Notes under the pieces: generated by a model
Told to the model about the DNA's origin: nothing
What the model saw: the letters and a program-made list of their open reading frames with translations, nothing else
Databases searched by the model: none
Translations under genes and position numbers: made by a program
Shown here: positions 1-11,470 of the stretch, piece by piece
Layout of the letters: every line of letters starts with the position of its first letter
Numbering within the stretch: position 1 is the first letter of the stretch
Assembly: GCA_963576565.1 (NCBI GenBank)
Contig: OY755045.1
Coordinates: 5,949,477-6,013,476 of the forward strand
DNA from: Aspidapion aeneum
Lineage: Eukaryota > Arthropoda > Insecta > Coleoptera > Brentidae
Reading direction: 5' to 3'
Length of the DNA: 64,000 bases

Positions 1-397
1 TTAGAAAAACTGTAACGAAACCTTGAGTGAAGTAAGCCAAACTCAGTGTGCCAAATTTTTCACTGTTAATTTTAGAGAATTATTGAAAATTTAAAAATAA
101 GGCTAGTAGTAATAAAGCAAAAACCTTACTTAAATAGTGCTCCACAGCGTCTCGGAGTTTTTGCGTTTTTTTTATAGGGCCAGCCCTTATTTTACATCTT
201 ACTTTTTTTATGTCAAATCTTTTTAAAAATATTATAAATGGATGATTAGACAAAGGTCTGCAAGTGTAAAATGCCTTTAACTTGGTTTTTATAAACTTCA
301 ATAATATTTTAATAAGCAAAACAAAAATATTTAAAAAATCAAAAGAATGTGGTATAAAACAGCTTACCAAAAAAAAACAAAACTTGGTTTGTAAAAT
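1..397. other. AT-rich sequence with no recognised feature
   Basis: Short open frames occur on both strands but are low-complexity and match no family I know. I see no promoter, RNA gene or repeat boundary here. Confidence 0.5.
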
Positions 398-404
398 ATA
401 TAGT

Positions 405-938
405 CAGGGCTATCAAAACGGACGGGCCACGATCCTCCACTTTGTTGACGTCACATCGGAGGCTGATTTTTTTTTTTGACGGTCACGTCACGACACAGCT
501 GATTGTCTTTAAAATATTGAAGTTGGAATGACGGTTCATAAAAATTTGATTTTTTTAAAAATAAGGCCGGTTTTGAGATTGTTTTTACTATATTCTCGCA
601 GAACAATTTTTTTTAAATGTATAGTAATCCTTAATTTTTCAGAGCCGCTTTATTAGCTCACACAAAAATTAAATTTAAAGCTGAAGCGAATGTGACAAAC
701 AGAGATGACAAAGTCAAATACTTGTCAAATATTACAGTTGGCATGCAGTACATGGCGGGTAATTTGAATGCAAAATAAGGAATGAATATTTCACTGAAAT
801 TTCGCGGAAATCTGTAGTGTCATTTTAAAAATATCATAAAAAAACTTTTGACCTCCCATAAGACCCAATTTAAAAGTCAGCCCCCCGAGAACAGCTGATT
901 TTTTCAGTGTCGTGGCCTCTATTTTTTTGTTGGTCTTG
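405..938. mobile_element. Non-autonomous TIR element, family S, copy 1
   Basis: The element begins CAGGGCTATC and ends GGTCTTG, so the terminal inverted repeats are only about 5-7 bp (CAGGG against CAAGR). It is flanked by a near-perfect 7-bp direct repeat (398-404 atatagt, 939-945 gtatagt). Two other copies lie at 4644-5254 and 28247-28856. This copy lacks an internal block of about 80 bp that both others carry after 'ggaatg'. It has no coding capacity, so it must have been moved by a transposase from elsewhere. The TIR start recalls hAT elements, but those make 8-bp duplications, so I leave the superfamily open. Confidence 0.75.
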
Positions 939-945
939 GTATAGT

Positions 946-1390
946 TAAAAAAAGTAAGAGCTCAAACAAATTTCAAAAAACCATCATAAGAATGCCAAAT
1001 TACTGTATGACTTAGTGTAGTAATACATACTAAAAATACTGCAAGCGTAATTACAGCTAAGCCCTATTTTATTTTCAATACTTCTCTATTATATTAATTT
1101 TATAATAAATGATTATTATTAATATAATTTTATTAATTTCTGTCGTCGTAGTCGCGAATTTTTTGGCAAGTTTCGTTTCCGTTCCGTTCGTTCGATGGCC
1201 TAGGAAAAATGCGGATAAATCAATTTTGATTGGATGGCGAAAAGTTTTATTTTAACCCTTAACTGGTGACCAAGGGTCAGGGAGACCCACAGCAATTTTG
1301 AAATTCGCATTATTTCTAGAGTACACAGAGATGCATGCACACTGTGATGTTTCAAATTTTTACGGACAAAAGTATACAAGGTGACAAATT
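946..1390. other. No recognised feature
   Basis: AT-rich sequence between the family S element and the fold-back element. I see no gene or repeat boundary. Confidence 0.5.
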
Positions 1391-2013
1391 AAAGAGGATC
1401 CACCTGGATTTTTTCGAAAATTATCAGGAAATTAAAAAAAAAACGCCAAAACACGTCGATTTTGATTGCAAGGGCTTGAAATGTTTGTAGCACGAACCCT
1501 CTTCGAAGGGTATACTTTACCCCTATATTTTGAATAGGGAAAGTGGGTCTAGTGATACCTTGTTTTGCAGCTCTCTTGAATATCTTTACAACCGCGTAAA
1601 AATTTCGAAAATCCATCGATTTTTTTTTGAGATATTTGCTTTCAAATTTAACATGAAAGAAAAATTAAGTCCGAAAAATATAAAATTTTAATTAAATTTC
1701 TGTTTTATCAGTCCATATTAAATTTTAAAGTTTGAAGGCAATTATCTCAAAAACTAATGGATAGATTTTTGAAATTTTTACACGGTTGTAAGGACATTCA
1801 AAAGGCCTTCAAAACAAGGTATCACTAGACCCACTTTCCCTATTCAAAATATAGGGGTAAAGTATATCCCTCGAAGAGGGTTCGTGCTACAAAATTTCAA
1901 GATAGCCAAAAAGTGTCCCCCTCGCAAACAAAATCGACGTGTATCGGCATTTTTAAAAATTTTCAGCAGTTCTCGAGAAATCCCTGGTGGAAAATTTTAA
2001 ATGGGACACAGTG
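1391..2013. repeat. Long fold-back element, family B, copy 1
   Basis: Two arms of about 230 bp (about 1395-1620 and 1765-2010) are inverted complements around a short AT-rich spacer. Each arm holds the block with 'gaatagggaaagtgggtc' and 'ggggtaaagtat'. The arms match those at 6171-6803 and 20897-22530. No transposase is encoded. Outer ends are placed by where the complementarity fades. Confidence 0.75.
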
Positions 2014-2194
2014 TATAATACTGGTTGCGGAGCTATAGATGCGTTTTCATTATTTGAGTAAAACCATTTAATCATATCCAGATTTTCTTCCTCGGAAAAA
2101 ATCTTTAGCCGCTCTTAAAACTAAATTTGACAATTTGACAAAACAATAGCATCACTTTTTGTTTCAAAGAGTACCAATTTAAGTTTTTAAAACA

Positions 2195-2788
2195 TTTAAG
2201 TATTGTTCATACTCGTCTTAGTCTTTTGTTTTTGATTAGTCTTTGTCCTTTGATTAGTCTTAGCTGTCTTAAACAAAATCGGCTGTTCATACTCGTCTTT
2301 TGTTTTTGATTAGTCTTAGTCATAACTCACTGAAAAAAAAATTCAATTTCAATAAAAAGGCCCTCTTCAAAAGTTATTTTCTACACAAAATGATCTTATT
2401 TAACCTAATCTGTGCACAAAACACAGACACGAAAGAACAAAAGCGAAAAAGAAAAAAAAGCAAATAAAATTTTGAGGTTCTGTTGGTTGAGATTTTCTGT
2501 TAAAAACATGATTAATGGCGGTAAATTCAAAATTTCAACCGCGCGCTTGCGCTTGCGCGTAAAACAAAACAACAAACATCAGCTGATGTCTGTCACTCGT
2601 CTTAGTCGTTGTCCTAAGGATTGAAAGTTGGCAACTCTTAAGACAAAGACTAATCAAAAACAAAAGCAAAAGCATTGTATGAACACTCCCATAAGAAACA
2701 GTGGTTTTAACTTTCTTATGACAAGACATATGACTAAACCAAGACAAAAGACTAGACAAAAGACGAGTATGAACGATCCATTAAACGC
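2195..2788 (+). mobile_element. MITE-like element, family C, copy 1
   Basis: The ends are inverted: 'gttcatactcgtctt' near 2205 and its complement near 2770. Subterminal motifs such as 'gattagtctt' and its complement occur several times near both ends, as transposase-binding repeats do in many DNA transposons. A reverse-complement copy lies at 30492-31082 and is nearly collinear. Neither copy codes for a recognisable protein; the apparent open frames around 2412-2810 are not conserved as proteins. I could not define a target duplication. Confidence 0.7.
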
Positions 2789-3330
2789 ATATAACTCCAA
2801 AAATAATTAACGAAGTATTCCCAACTTATATATTTGTGAAATCAGAAAGAAAAGATCTATAAAATACAAAACTTGTATTTATCATATTTTGATATCTACT
2901 CAAATAAACGTTTTAGATATGGTGTAAAAATATACGGGAGAACCCTGTACACTAGCAAAGTTCAAAAGAAAAACGATTCAGCTACACACAAGATATAAGC
3001 GAAATCCACTGATGTCATCTTAGAAAACGTTGTAACCTATGAAAAGGTCTGCAGATGACGTTTTTACAGGCAAATTGGCAATTTAAAGGGCTCTTTTGCG
3101 TTCAAAACATCCCTTTGCAAGCTTCGACATTAGAAAAGCAAAATATTATGAAATATTGCTGCACGAGGCAATTATTATTGCTGTAAAAGTGTAAAAGAAT
3201 TTTTTTTTAATTTAAAATCTTGCTTTGGAGTGGATAATAAACAGGGTAATTCAGCCTCCTCTTTGCGTTTGACGTTTGTGTCGATAAATAAAATACAAAA
3301 TAATTAAATCGTAAAATATGATTTTTATAA
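2789..3330. other. No recognised feature
   Basis: AT-rich sequence with no gene or repeat family that I can tie to another copy in the window. Confidence 0.5.
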
Positions 3331-3426
3331 AGAAGCATTAAATACAAATTGTGAAAGGCTTTCGCGGCCATCGTCCAATGGTGGGTGTGCTTTCGGGCTG
3401 TTCGGCCGTCGTCGTTGGAAATTCGT

Positions 3427-3469
3427 TCTCGACGTTTCGCCATCTCGAGTGGATGGCATCTTCAGGAGA
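3427..3469 (-). ncRNA. Hammerhead ribozyme motif, Penelope-like type
   Basis: On the minus strand the CTGAAGA core box (3465-3459) is followed by a helix II hairpin GCCATC/GATGGC (within 3458-3439), the GAAA box (3438-3435), a minimal CG helix III and the cleavage triplet ending in C at 3431. TCTC (3469-3466) pairs with GAGA (3430-3427) to form helix I. Every invariant core position I can check is present. A very short helix III is typical of the hammerheads reported from Penelope-like retroelements. It sits in a relatively GC-rich 180-bp tract (about 3330-3507) that may be the 3' end of such an element. Activity is inferred, not shown. Confidence 0.65.
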
Positions 3470-3507
3470 TGTTGACTGTTTGTCGGCTTCTCGAAGACTG
3501 GTGAACC

Positions 3508-3635
3508 ACCCAGATGAGCGGACGATTTAAAGAAACATGCGGGGACTACATGGATGAACACGGCGACAGACAGAGAAGAGTGGAAGATATTGGGGGAGGC
3601 CCCTCCAAAGTGGATCGAAGAAGGCTTAATAGAAT
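3508..3635 (+). mobile_element. LINE family L1, 3'-terminal fragment
   Basis: One frame reads RWADDLKKHAG, then WMNTATDREEWKILGEA: the C-terminal tail typical of endonuclease/reverse-transcriptase non-LTR retrotransposons of invertebrates. Related tails lie at 11520, 24120, 52430 and 60205. The rest of the element is missing (5' truncation). A short (GATA)n tract follows at 3921-3940. Confidence 0.75.
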
Positions 3636-3958
3636 GATTTACACCGCACCCCCCTTATTGTACATGTATGGGACTGAGGACTAAAAAATATTTTAACTTT
3701 TAACTAAAAAACTGAAACACCCTGTATAAGTCCCCGCATTTTGTAAAACCACTTCACAGCGGCTGACTTTTGCTGGCATTTTCTCTATATTTTAACATAG
3801 AAAAGCAGGTATTTTGGGCCGAAATTTTAACATTTTCCACTTATTTTTAGACCGAATATAAGCCAAGAGACTAACCATCACCCACGAGAATCACAAGGCC
3901 ATACCAGAGATATGGGATAGATAGATAGATACAGGCCTTGTCACAAATGAAATGAATA

Positions 3959-4292
3959 CAGTAGAACCCCGATTATCCGTGCTCCACGGGACCGGACGAG
4001 GCACGGATAAGTGAAAAGCACGGATAATCCGAACATTCATTTATTACATGTTACATACATATAATGTATATATACTCAAAATATGACAAAAAAAAATATT
4101 CCATAAGTTCAAACTAAGTTTATATGTATGTATTGCATAAAAAGTTAACAGAACAAAAAATATAATTCTAAATAAGGTTTTGGTCGAGTGATTTCCGGTA
4201 ACGCTAATTAGGTAGAACTTCAAAAACACAATTTCAAAGATGGGAAATCATAGCACGGATAATCCGCAACCCGGATAATCGGGGTTCTACTG
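3959..4292. mobile_element. pogo/Tigger-like MITE
   Basis: The TIRs are CAGTAGAACCCCGATTATCC at the left and its complement at the right (about 20 bp, perfect), flanked by the TA dinucleotide on both sides (3957-3958, 4293-4294). TA duplication with CAGTAGAACC-type ends is the signature of the pogo/Tigger branch of Tc1/mariner. At 334 bp it cannot encode a transposase. The minus-strand open frame inside is low-complexity and spurious. Confidence 0.85.
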
Positions 4293-4294
4293 TA

Positions 4295-4636
4295 CTTACA
4301 ATTCTAAAAAGTAAATTGCATAATTTATATTATTATAAAAACACTAGTTATATGACTATTTTTTTTTTTTGACGAACAAATAAAAAATATCGTCGTTGAC
4401 CTTACAAACTGAACTAATTCATTTATTGTAATTTTACAAGAGAGCAATTTCAAGTTTTAGGGAAAGTTTATATTGTATTTATATCACTAAAAATGTTCTT
4501 GGATCTAATGATTTTTATGCTATTAAAGGATTTTTATGAGTTACGACACTCTGTGGGAAGAAAGAACGACACAAATAAGGTAGTATTATGGTATTATCTC
4601 AAAACTGCATTTTTTTTGAGATACGTCAGTTTGTAA
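4295..4636. other. No recognised feature
   Basis: AT-rich DNA between two insertions. I see nothing in it. Confidence 0.5.
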
Positions 4637-4643
4637 GATTAAC

Positions 4644-5254
4644 CAGGGCTATCAAAATGGACGGGCCACGATCCTCCACTTTGTTGATGTCACATCCGGG
4701 GCTGATTTTTTTTTGATGGTCACGTTACGACACAGCTGATTGTCTTTAAAATTTTGAAGTTGGAATGACGGTTCATGGATATTTGATTTTTTGTTAAATA
4801 AAGCCGTTTTTGAGATTGTTTTTACTTTATTCTGGCAGAACAATTTTTTTTTAATGTATAGTAAGCCCTAATTTTTCATAGCCGCTTCATTAGCTCACAC
4901 AAAAATTAAGTTTAAAGCAGAAACAAATGTGACAATCACATATGACAAAGTCAAATACATGTCAAATATAACAGTTGGCATGTGGTACATGGCGGGTAAT
5001 TTGAATTCAAAATAAGGAATGCTAAATCTTGAAGATTTTAACCTTTTAATCATGTTGCTTCCTTACAAACCTTTGGTGGAATATCGGGATGGTGTCTGAG
5101 AATATTTCACTGAAATTTTGCGGAAATCTGTAGTGCCATTTTGAAAATATCATAAAAAAACGTCTGACCTCCCATAAGACCCAATGTAAAATTCAGCCCC
5201 GGGAGAACAGCTGATTTTTTCAGGGTCGTGACCTCTATTTTTGTGTTGGCCTTG
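4644..5254. mobile_element. Non-autonomous TIR element, family S, copy 2
   Basis: Begins CAGGGCTATC and ends GGCCTTG, with an exact 7-bp duplication GATTAAC on each side (4637-4643, 5255-5261). It includes the ~80-bp block missing from copy 1 and is nearly identical to copy 3. Non-coding. Confidence 0.8.
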
Positions 5255-5433
5255 GATTAACGATGATATGTTTAAAAATATTTCAAAACCAGTTTTCTAG
5301 CTTTTTAAAGATTTTTCATATTCACTTAAGGTGCTAAATTAAGTAGCATTTTAATTTGGACGATTTTGTAGTTACTGGATGGGCCAAAAAGTTGGACGTG
5401 GTACTCAAAAAATATTTCACCTGCGCTGCAATT

Positions 5434-6036
5434 TTAGCTCACACATATACTATACTATAGTAGTGTGAGCTATGGTGATCCTAATTTTTTCGAGAAAAAA
5501 AAAGTTGCTCCGATTTCAAAATTTTTTATATATCTTTGCGTTTCAGATGATTTTCAAACTTTTTTGTTGCGCCGTCTGTCTGTCTGTCTGTCTGTATGTC
5601 TGTCTGTCTGTAACGACCAACGCGCATAACTCAAAAACCGCATGCCCGATTTCAATGAAATTTGGTACCTAGGCTGGGTCTTGGGTCGAGATGGTCCCAT
5701 TTAAAAATGAACGAAATCCACCGAACACAAGCCAAATAAAAGGGTGGGGGTAGATTTCAAAAATTACAGTTTACGTAAAAATATGGCGTGTGTGATATCA
5801 AACGAAAGGTAATTGAGTCCGGAGTTAAACAAAATATATTTTAGTTTTTGTTTTTTTGTAGATTTCAAAAATTTGAGTTTAAGTCAAAACATGGCTTTTG
5901 TGGTATCAAACGAAAGGTAATTTAATCTGGGGTTGAATAAAATTTATTTTAGTTTTTAGTTATATCAGCTCACACGTACGCTATAACTATAGTAGATACC
6001 TAGTGTGAGCTTAGGGGCCCATATATTGGCAGAGTA
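5434..6036 (-). mobile_element. Helentron-like non-autonomous element, family M, copy 1
   Basis: Both ends carry a hairpin built on the stem agctcacact/agtgtgagct (about 5436-5466 and 5968-6012). Just inside one end is a (GTCT)n tract (5575-5611). On the minus strand the element starts TACTCTGCCAA and ends in a hairpin followed by CTAA. Hairpin ends, a built-in GTCY microsatellite and lack of a target duplication match the mini-me/DINE-1 class of non-autonomous Helentrons. It encodes nothing. Related copies lie at 18846, 32842, 40412 and 43030. Confidence 0.65.
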
Positions 6037-6170
6037 TTTTTTTAGGTGTGCACCCCCGAAAGTTTTACACTACGCGCCGTCATTGATTGTCATTAGACAC
6101 TTATTGGATTCAAACCTGACCTTATTTTAAAATCCGCAGTATTGTGACAGATTTACATAAAGGGTGTTTC

Positions 6171-6803
6171 ACAAACATCGAAACAGAGCTTTTTTTGGGG
6201 ATTTAGAGTGCGAATTTGGAGAAACGCTTGGACACTTTGATTTTGTGTGCGAGGGGGACACTTTTTGGCTATCTTGAAATTTTTCTAGCACGAACCCCCT
6301 TCGAGGGGTATACTTTACCCCTATATAATGAACAGGGAAAGTGGGTCTAGTGATACCTTGTTTTAAAGGCCTTTTGAATGTCCTTTCAACCGTGTAAAAA
6401 TTTCAAAAATCTATCCATTAGTTTTTGAGAAAATTGCCTTCAAACTTTCAAATTTAAAATGGACTGTTAAATTAAAAATTTAATTAGAATTTTATATTTT
6501 TCGAATTTAATTTTTATTTTATCATTCCATGTTAAATTTGAAAGCAAATATCTCAAAAACTAACCGACGAATTTTCAAAATTTTGGGTTGTAAAGATATT
6601 CAAGAGAGCTTCAACACAAGGTGTCACAAGACCCACTTTCCCTATTCATAATATAGGGGTAAAGTATACCCGTCAAAGGGGGTTCGTGCTATAAAAATTT
6701 CAAGATACCTAAAAAATGTCCCCCTCGCAAACAAAATCGACGTGTCCGAGCGTTTCTCCAAATTCGCACGAAAAATACCCAAATGGCCCTGTTTCCATGT
6801 GTT
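6171..6803. repeat. Long fold-back element, family B, copy 2
   Basis: The most complete B copy. Two arms of about 250 bp (6171-6430 and 6560-6803) are near-perfect inverted complements, with outer ends around 'acatcgaaacag' and its complement. The spacer is AT-rich and non-coding. The arms match copy 1 and the split copy at 20897-22530. Confidence 0.8.
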
Positions 6804-7354
6804 AAAAAGCAGCTGCTTTCTTTTAAAATTCGGCTTTTGTGTATTTAAAAACCGGAATTATTAGTGCCTGTTTTTATTAAATCAAAGTTAGCGACATTAC
6901 TTTTAAATTTAAACTTTTGTACGTCAATTTTGAGAGGTCAGCTGTCAGTTTTCTTTATAAATCTGTCAGAATAAAGCCAACTCTAAAATACAATTTTATT
7001 CCAATAAGTCCCTATTAATTGTTGTTCATTGAACTTTATCACAATACTGATTGATCTAATTAGTTTGATTGAGGGCCTTTATATTTTTGTAGGCTAACGA
7101 CGGGCAGCTAAAACACGTCTTGTCTATATTTCGAAGTTCGTTGCACACAGGATACGAAAACTAGGTCACTTTTGAGCTTTTTCAAACGACTCATTTAGAA
7201 TTTTTGGCCGCCTATTTTTTTTTCCTTTTAAATGATCCTCGCTTTAACATGCGTAACTAACAGTGTTTTCGACTTTTGCGCAAAAACCCCTTTAAAACAC
7301 TTAAATCAATCTGAAAATAATTTGCGAGATTTAATTTAAAAAAATCAAAAAAAC
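6804..7354. other. No recognised feature
   Basis: AT-rich spacer with no supported gene or repeat. Confidence 0.5.
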
Positions 7355-7462
7355 ACCCAACTGCTAAATTTACTTGTAAGTACTAGTCGCAGTTGAGTAC
7401 AAAATTGATAGGTATACCTATAATGTACGACATGCTTCAACTTTTAGTTTTGATGCCCAATA

Positions 7463-9086
7463 GTACAATGAATAGAGGAGTTTTACCCTACAAAAGGTCC
7501 GGTAGTTCTGAATTTTGGATATGTTATTAAGGTCGAAAGGGTAGTTAAAAATCTAAGTTTTCGTCACCCCCACCCCTGTGCTTCCTCCGCCATCTTGAAA
7601 AAACCATCAAAAATTGGCACTTTTTTTAGTTTTTTGCCTTTAATTTCGTTCCAGTACACTAAATCGCAAAAATAGTTATATAAAATTTTTTAGAGGATGT
7701 AATTATCTACAATTGGGTGGTACTATGGTTGTTCTGCGAGCAGTAGTAACGGAGCTAGGTAATTTCCAAAAATGACTAAAATCACGTGCTTGGGCAAATT
7801 TTCAAATTTTTTCTACTTTAGACGGCATAAGCTCCGAAATACTTTGTTCTAGGGTAAAAGTTCTAGGAACATATCTTGTAGAGAATTTTATCAGCTATAA
7901 AATCCATTCTTTAAATGTATTTTTAAACATTGTGTGAGAGTAACTTTTAACTTAAAGTAAGTTAGAAAATAATATTTTTTTTAAATTTAGTGCTTTAAAC
8001 GGCACGTTTTTTATTTATTTTTATTTTTTTGTATAAATTTAGTGACGTACAAAAAGGTAAGAGAGCCTAGGGGTCAAACACCTCCTTAAACTAACCACCT
8101 CTTCAAAAACCCCCCCCCCCAGACCCCCCCAAAATCTAATATATTTAGGTTTTCTCAAATTTTCTCAAAAAATACGCTTCTAAGAGAAAAATGTGTATTA
8201 TACTTTATTGTAGACAATGAAATTTCCTTTTGAAAAAGGTACAACTCGATGGGGGTTAACTATTTATAAACTCTTTAGCGGCGTCCGTTAATTGAAGTAA
8301 TTTAAAAAAGTAAAAAAATATCCATGTTTTTTCCATGATTTATTCGATTTTTTTTAAACCAAGGTTTATAGAACAAAATGTGTTACACATTATTGTAGCA
8401 AATAAAATTTCCTTTAAAATGCTGTACAAGAAAGTCGGATTGGTTTCATGGTTATAAATTCAGAGGCGCCCGTAAATTTAACCAATTTTAAAAAATCACA
8501 AATTAAAATTTTTTTTGTTACAAGTTTTATCTAATTTTTTCAAAAACTAAGCCTAATTAAAAAAAATGCTATGATGCACTTTATTGACAGTAAAATTCTC
8601 TTTTCAACGGTGTATAACTCGATGGGGTTTGACTTACAACGAACCCGCCAGCGACGTCCGTAAATGGAAGCCATTTAATTAATTTTTTTAAAAATTATGT
8701 TTTGCACAGTTTTTTTTTGATTTTCTGAAAATCATACCCTTTATCAAAAAAATTGTTTTTTACTTCATTGTAGATAATAAAATTTCCTTTTAAACGTTGT
8801 GTAACATGGTAAAGAATATTTCATATTTACCGCTCCAGTGATGTGCTTAATTTAAAACATTTTTTTTTTTAATTTAAAAACTCTTTTTGCGATTTAGTAA
8901 CAAAGTTACAGGCAAAAAACTACAAAAAGTGCCAATTTTTGATGGTTTTTTGAAGATGGCGGAGGAAGCACAGGGGTGGGGGTGACGAAAACTCAGATTT
9001 TTAACTACCCTTTCGACCTTAATAACATATTCAAAATTCAGAACTACCGGACCTTTTGTAGGGTAAAACTCCTCTATTCATTGTAC
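7463..9086. mobile_element. TIR element F with TA target site
   Basis: Ends are GTACAATGAATAGAGGAG and its exact complement, extending into imperfect inverted arms of about 180 bp (7463-7640 and 8905-9086). The TA dinucleotide flanks both ends (7461-7462, 9087-9088). Comparison with element E at 20059-20090, where 'cttataaaaagcactatg' is uninterrupted, shows that F landed in E. The long TIRs with TA sites suggest a Tc1/mariner-related MITE. The interior is taken up by a diverged satellite and has no transposase. Confidence 0.75.
8150..8870 (+). repeat. Diverged ~187-bp tandem repeat inside element F
   Basis: Four units share the block 'aaaatttccttt' followed by 'gtgtacaactcgatgg'-like sequence and a 'gcgncgtccgtaaat' block. 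The first block recurs near 8218, 8405, 8588 and 8779, a spacing of 183-191 bp. The units differ greatly, so the array is old compared with the satellites at 45.2 and 53.5 kb. Confidence 0.65.
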
Positions 9087-9546
9087 TAAAAAGCACTATG
9101 CATTGACCATTCATTTAGCTTTACCCAAAAAGTACGTGTAGATTTTTTACGGACGCGAACAGTTACTACGGATCACCTAAGGTGATCCGTGGTGTTACCT
9201 TCCATTGAGTGAAGGTGGGGGGGGGGGGGGGGGGGAGAAGGAGGAGGAAAAAAATCTTAAAGCGTGTGCAGAAAGAATTTTTGAAATCGCTCTATATTTA
9301 TGAAAGGTATAACCACAACTGTTCCTAATAAGGAGGGTGGGGAGAAGAGAGGGGGAGAAAGAGTGAAGGAGAAACTAGTAAAATGATGTTGGACAAAAAG
9401 ACTTAAAGCATGTGCAGATTTTTTTTGTTTATCGCTCTTTATTTGTGAAAGGTATAGCTACAACTATTACTAATAAGGAGGGTGGGGAGAAGAGACGGAG
9501 AGGGAGAGGAAAACTAGTAAAACTTTTTTTTATCGAAAAAATTAGG

Positions 9547-9858
9547 ATCATCCGAAACGCAAAGATATATAAAAATTTTTGAAATCGGAGCAATTTTTTT
9601 ATCGAAAAAATTAGGATCACCATAGCTTACACTACTATTGTGTAGTATCATCTGAAACGCAAAGATATATAAAATTTTTTGAAATCGGAGCAATTTTTTT
9701 TATCGAAAAAATTAGGATCACCATAGCTTACACTACTATTGTGTAGTATCATCTGAAACGCAAAGATATATAAAAATTTTTGAAATCGGAGCAACTTTTT
9801 TTTTATCGAAAAAATTAGGATCACCATAGCTTACACTACTATTGTGTAGTATCATCTG
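9547..9858 (+). repeat. Tandem array of family M terminal segments (~100 bp, 3 units)
   Basis: The segment running from 'atcatctgaaacgc' through 'attaggatcaccatagc' to 'cactactattgtgtagt' is repeated with starts at 9547, 9647 and 9748, ending near 9858. It corresponds to the hairpin-end ~100 bp of family M (compare 19760-19860) with the microsatellite and rest of the element missing. Confidence 0.75.
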
Positions 9859-10602
9859 TGTTAAAATCTGAAAAAGTATGCAGAAAAATTTTTGGAAATC
9901 GCCCTTTATTTGATAAATTTATGCGAATATGGTTTTCGAATAGGGTGGGGGGAATGACAGGACAAGAGATGGGTGGGAGCAAGTATGACTACAAAGTAAC
10001 TACAGCAAATTAGAGGACATTTACAATGGGTAAGCAAAGGAATTTCATTAAAATGGCCTGAATTTTAGATGTATGTCTTAAAGCCTACATCATATGACAA
10101 AATTGCGTTTGAAACCCGCCATGTTGATTCCTGTTTAAAAAAATATAGCCTGCAGCACCATCGGGATCAGTAGCAATTTAACGACACCTTTTTTGTCAAA
10201 ATCGGTTCAGCCGTTTAGCCTCTAGCGTGACACAAACATACATATTTACATACTTACATATCCCAATAGAAAAACATTACCCTTCCTTTCGCCGTGCTGC
10301 AGTTGGGTAATAAAAATGAATGGAATTTTTAAAAATTGCGCGACGACAAAATAGAAATTTCCAAAACGTCTTCGCGGCTTTTTGGTCTCCAAATTTATGA
10401 CGCGTCCGACTCACTGCAGCCGACAAATAAATAATTTTTGAGTATTTTCGAATTAGGGTAATTGGCTGCGCGCTTTATACTTTATATCTTCCAATTTGTA
10501 TGTTGAAATTTTTATTGTTCGCACAAATTTCGTCTATTTGCGCAGAATTACACACATAATATGGCTGAATCCAAGAAAAGTCTTCCAAAAGCGACTATAT
10601 AT

Positions 10603-11279
10603 TAAAGGTGTTGAAAAAGTAACTATTCGTTACTCGAGTACGACATATAACGGAGTAACGAATACCGATCCGCAAATTAAATGATTACTTTCGTTACTTT
10701 GATTACTTTGATTCCTTCGATTATTTTAGTATTCAGTAATCACTCGTTTTTTTACATTACAATCAAGATTTATAAATTATTTTAAGATATGGTTTTTAAA
10801 TATGTGGTATCTACAATCTACATATTATACAGAATGTATTTTTCTTATTTTTGTAGTTTTTGTCCAAACTTTTTGTATATTTTTTGAGTTCTCGTCTAAG
10901 ATTGTTATTTTTGTCTCTATTTTTATTTACGTTTAGATTTTAAGTATGTATTTCTTTGTATATAAGGCATTAGATTTTTAAAACAAAGTTGTACACAGAA
11001 CAGTTCCTACGTAATTCCTACCTTTATTTATTTAATTTCAGCCCGCATTTTGAAAATTTCAATTTAATATTTCCATAATATCAACAACAAAAATATACCT
11101 AAAAGTAAATGATCTTTGAATTAACGACAGTCCGAGAATTTTGCACTAATTGTATGATTAAATTGAATAAAGTTACAGTAATCAAAGTAACGATAGTAAC
11201 AAATATATAAAATGATTACTTAATAGTCGATTAACGATTAGTAACGATTAATCAAAAGTAACGAAAATCAACACCTCTA
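10603..11279. mobile_element. hAT-superfamily non-autonomous element
   Basis: TIRs TAAAGGTGTTGA and TAGAGGTGTTGA (the latter read from the right end) differ at one base. An exact 8-bp duplication CTATATAT lies on both sides (10595-10602, 11280-11287), diagnostic of hAT. Subterminal 'gtaacgaat'/'attactttcgttac' motifs recur at both ends. The 677-bp body has no transposase; the 62-residue open frame crossing the left end is chance. Confidence 0.85.
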
Positions 11280-11309
11280 CTATATATCCGATATTACAGT
11301 ATTCATTAA

Positions 11310-11470
11310 AACAGAGATCTGGGAGCGCGTAATAGTGCGTTTTCAAAATAGCGCGTCTCATATTGACGCGTGTTTAAAACAGCGGGAATCAAAATAGCGT
11401 GTCAAAAAAAAGCGCGTTTTTAAAATAGCACGTATCAAAATAGCGCGTTTCAAAAGATCTCTATTACAAA
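11310..11470 (+). repeat. Short degenerate tandem repeat between AGAGATCT inverted ends
   Basis: The motif 'aaaatagcgcgt' recurs, diverged, about seven times at irregular spacing of roughly 15-20 bp. The block lies between AGAGATCT at about 11313 and AGATCTCT at about 11456. This could be a small fold-back or satellite seed. I cannot assign a family. Confidence 0.5.

Larger units (their letters stand above)
7355..10308 (+). mobile_element. Composite element E, copy 1, carrying nested insertions
   Basis: Starts ACCCAACTGC (7355) and ends GCAGTTGGGT (10299-10308), a 10-bp perfect TIR. Its body contains purine-rich tandem blocks of about 130 bp (agggtggggagaagag, then 'aactagtaaaatgatg'), at roughly 9216-9540 and partly again at 9935-9990. 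Copies at 18619 and 25695 share the body. Element F (7463-9086) and an array of family M termini (9547-9858) are inserted here. A G19 run lies at 9217-9235, and a small hairpin (acggatcacc, its complement) at 9163-9186 is absent from the other copies. No coding sequence was seen; target duplications are unclear in A-rich flanks. Confidence 0.6.
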
